Shown here: positions 63,334-64,000 of the stretch, piece by piece
How positions within the stretch are numbered: position 1 is the stretch's first letter
Layout: the number at the start of each line of letters is the position of its first letter
DNA from: CAWGMT01 sp963823675
GTDB taxonomy: Bacteria > Planctomycetota > Planctomycetia > Isosphaerales > Isosphaeraceae
Length of the DNA stretch: 64,000 nucleotides
Assembly: GCA_963823675.1 (NCBI GenBank)
Contig: CAWGMT010000016.1
Span: 434,001 to 498,000, forward strand
Direction of reading: 5' to 3'
The notes under the pieces: generated by a model
Database searches by the model: none
Told to the model about the DNA's origin: nothing
What the model saw: only the letters and a program-made list of their open reading frames with translations
Program-made: the position numbers and the translations under genes

Positions 63334-64000
63334 CTATCGCGACGCAGCGTAGGTCCGCGAGCGAGGACCTCGACGCAACCCAAACGCGCGTAGAACGGGC
63401 AGGTCGCGGTCGCGGCCGATCACGGCAAATGCTGGGCCTATCCAAGGGGCCAGACTGTCCCCGGTCGCGCCCAGAACTGACGCACGAGGCCCGGCCGTGT
63501 GCGGGCTGGACTTTCGCCCTTGGCCGGGTAAGTACTCCATGACCTCCCGAGCATGTACGTGCGTGGTGAGTGAGATGCTGTCGGCGTGCCAGCATGCCTG
63601 ACGACCCAGATAAAACAGCCGAACGGCCAAATCGTGGGGAAGGACTCCAAAACGGCTGTCATACGGGTTCCGATCCCAGTCATCGTAAAGCAAAGCCAAA
63701 GGCACGTTGGGAGGAACCTGGCGGCTAACCGATTCATAAAACGCCCATTCAGCCCCTCGCTGGTCGACCCAAGGGCCCAGCAACCAGAAACCCAGTCCGT
63801 ACGCCAATGCCAAAACGGCAAAGCCGACCCTCAGCGTTCGGCGCAACCTTGCGCTGTCCCACCCCCGCCGGTGAAACATCTCACCCAGGTGTGCCAGTTC
63901 CAATGCCGCCCAGATCGACCACGGAACCTGAGCGCAGACAGCGTAGTGGGCATTCTTGACGGCTGCCAGGGAGAGCAAGATCAGGGGGCTGGCCGCCCAT
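63334..64000 (-). CDS. GT39/ArnT-like membrane glycosyltransferase, 5' part beyond window
   Basis: The frame is open to the right end of the window, so the N-terminus is missing. The first visible residues PLILLSLAAVKNAHY, and the block AVCAQVPWSIWAAL, match the last transmembrane region of GT39/PMT-like polyprenyl-phosphate-sugar transferases (K-x-x-HY before P). The following helices (FAVLALAYGLGFWLLG) and a soluble C-terminal domain (LALLYDDWDRNPYDSR) fit. It would transfer a sugar from a lipid carrier to a lipid, glycan or protein outside the cytoplasm. The stop is at 63334. Confidence 0.65.
   Translation of the reverse strand, partial: WAASPLILLSLAAVKNAHYAVCAQVPWSIWAALELAHLGEMFHRRGWDSARLRRTLRVGFAVLALAYGLGFWLLGPWVDQRGAEWAFYESVSRQVPPNVPLALLYDDWDRNPYDSRFGVLPHDLAVRLFYLGRQACWHADSISLTTHVHAREVMEYLPGQGRKSSPHTAGPRASVLGATGDSLAPWIGPAFAVIGRDRDLPVLRAFGLRRGPRSRTYAASR

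Overview
The window is a high-GC bacterial chromosome segment that almost certainly comes from a planctomycete, most likely near the Isosphaeraceae. This rests on gene families rather than a marker gene: a PEP-CTERM protein, a Ser/Thr kinase with TPR tail and DWG in place of DFG, an ABC-2 permease carrying a tail with NDPYTGRPFGY, a TIGR03067 protein, an archaemetzincin, and many secreted proteins of unknown function. No rRNA, tRNA or CRISPR array was found.

Layout. 1-14.2 kb: ordinary genes. These are an alpha/beta hydrolase (cut by the window edge), a PEP-CTERM protein, a large kinase, a GntR/ABC-ATPase/permease operon with a canonical promoter, a mannonate-dehydratase-type enolase, an SMP-30 protein, a zinc-ribbon protein and larE. 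14.2-31.6 kb: an accessory region. It opens with a toxin-antitoxin pair and an internally deleted REP-associated transposase bounded by 21-bp inverted repeats, which cuts off an AAA ATPase gene. From 17.15 to 27.94 kb follow two tyrosine recombinase genes and a series of short palindromic sites, each with two arms around a 6-bp centre and usually ATAA and TTAT or TTCC flanking that centre. The sites resemble dif/lox sites and separate small groups of cargo genes: a NucS-like nuclease, a diadenylate-cyclase-like protein, an hpt gene, a Ser/Thr kinase and several unknowns. Two sites share 27 identical bases and bound 8.9 kb. The region ends in 2.6 kb of nearly gene-free, repeat-rich DNA (29.0-31.6 kb).

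31.6-39.8 kb: a tight operon for an arylsulfotransferase-like protein, two phosphodiesterase/phosphatase-superfamily proteins (one membrane-anchored, one Tat-exported), a small regulator-like protein, a membrane protein and a sulfotransferase; it looks like a cell-surface modification pathway. 39.8-64 kb: archaemetzincin, a secreted GH-A-type hydrolase, cysteine desulfurase, several unknown secreted proteins, rhaB, cynS, two nucleotide-sugar enzymes (rfbB and an Rmd-like reductase), gyrA, an SDR, two PDZ/retropepsin-like paralogues with altered active sites, an MFS carrier, a leucine-rich-repeat protein and a GT39-like membrane protein cut by the window end. A MITE-like repeat occurs twice, in opposite orientation, at 49.5 and 58.2 kb.

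Caution. At least eleven otherwise well-conserved genes are broken by single-base frameshifts, including hpt, cysteine desulfurase, rfbB and rhaB. This many in core genes suggests indel errors in the assembly, so the broken genes here should not be read automatically as pseudogenes. All family calls come from reading motifs by eye; no search was run.
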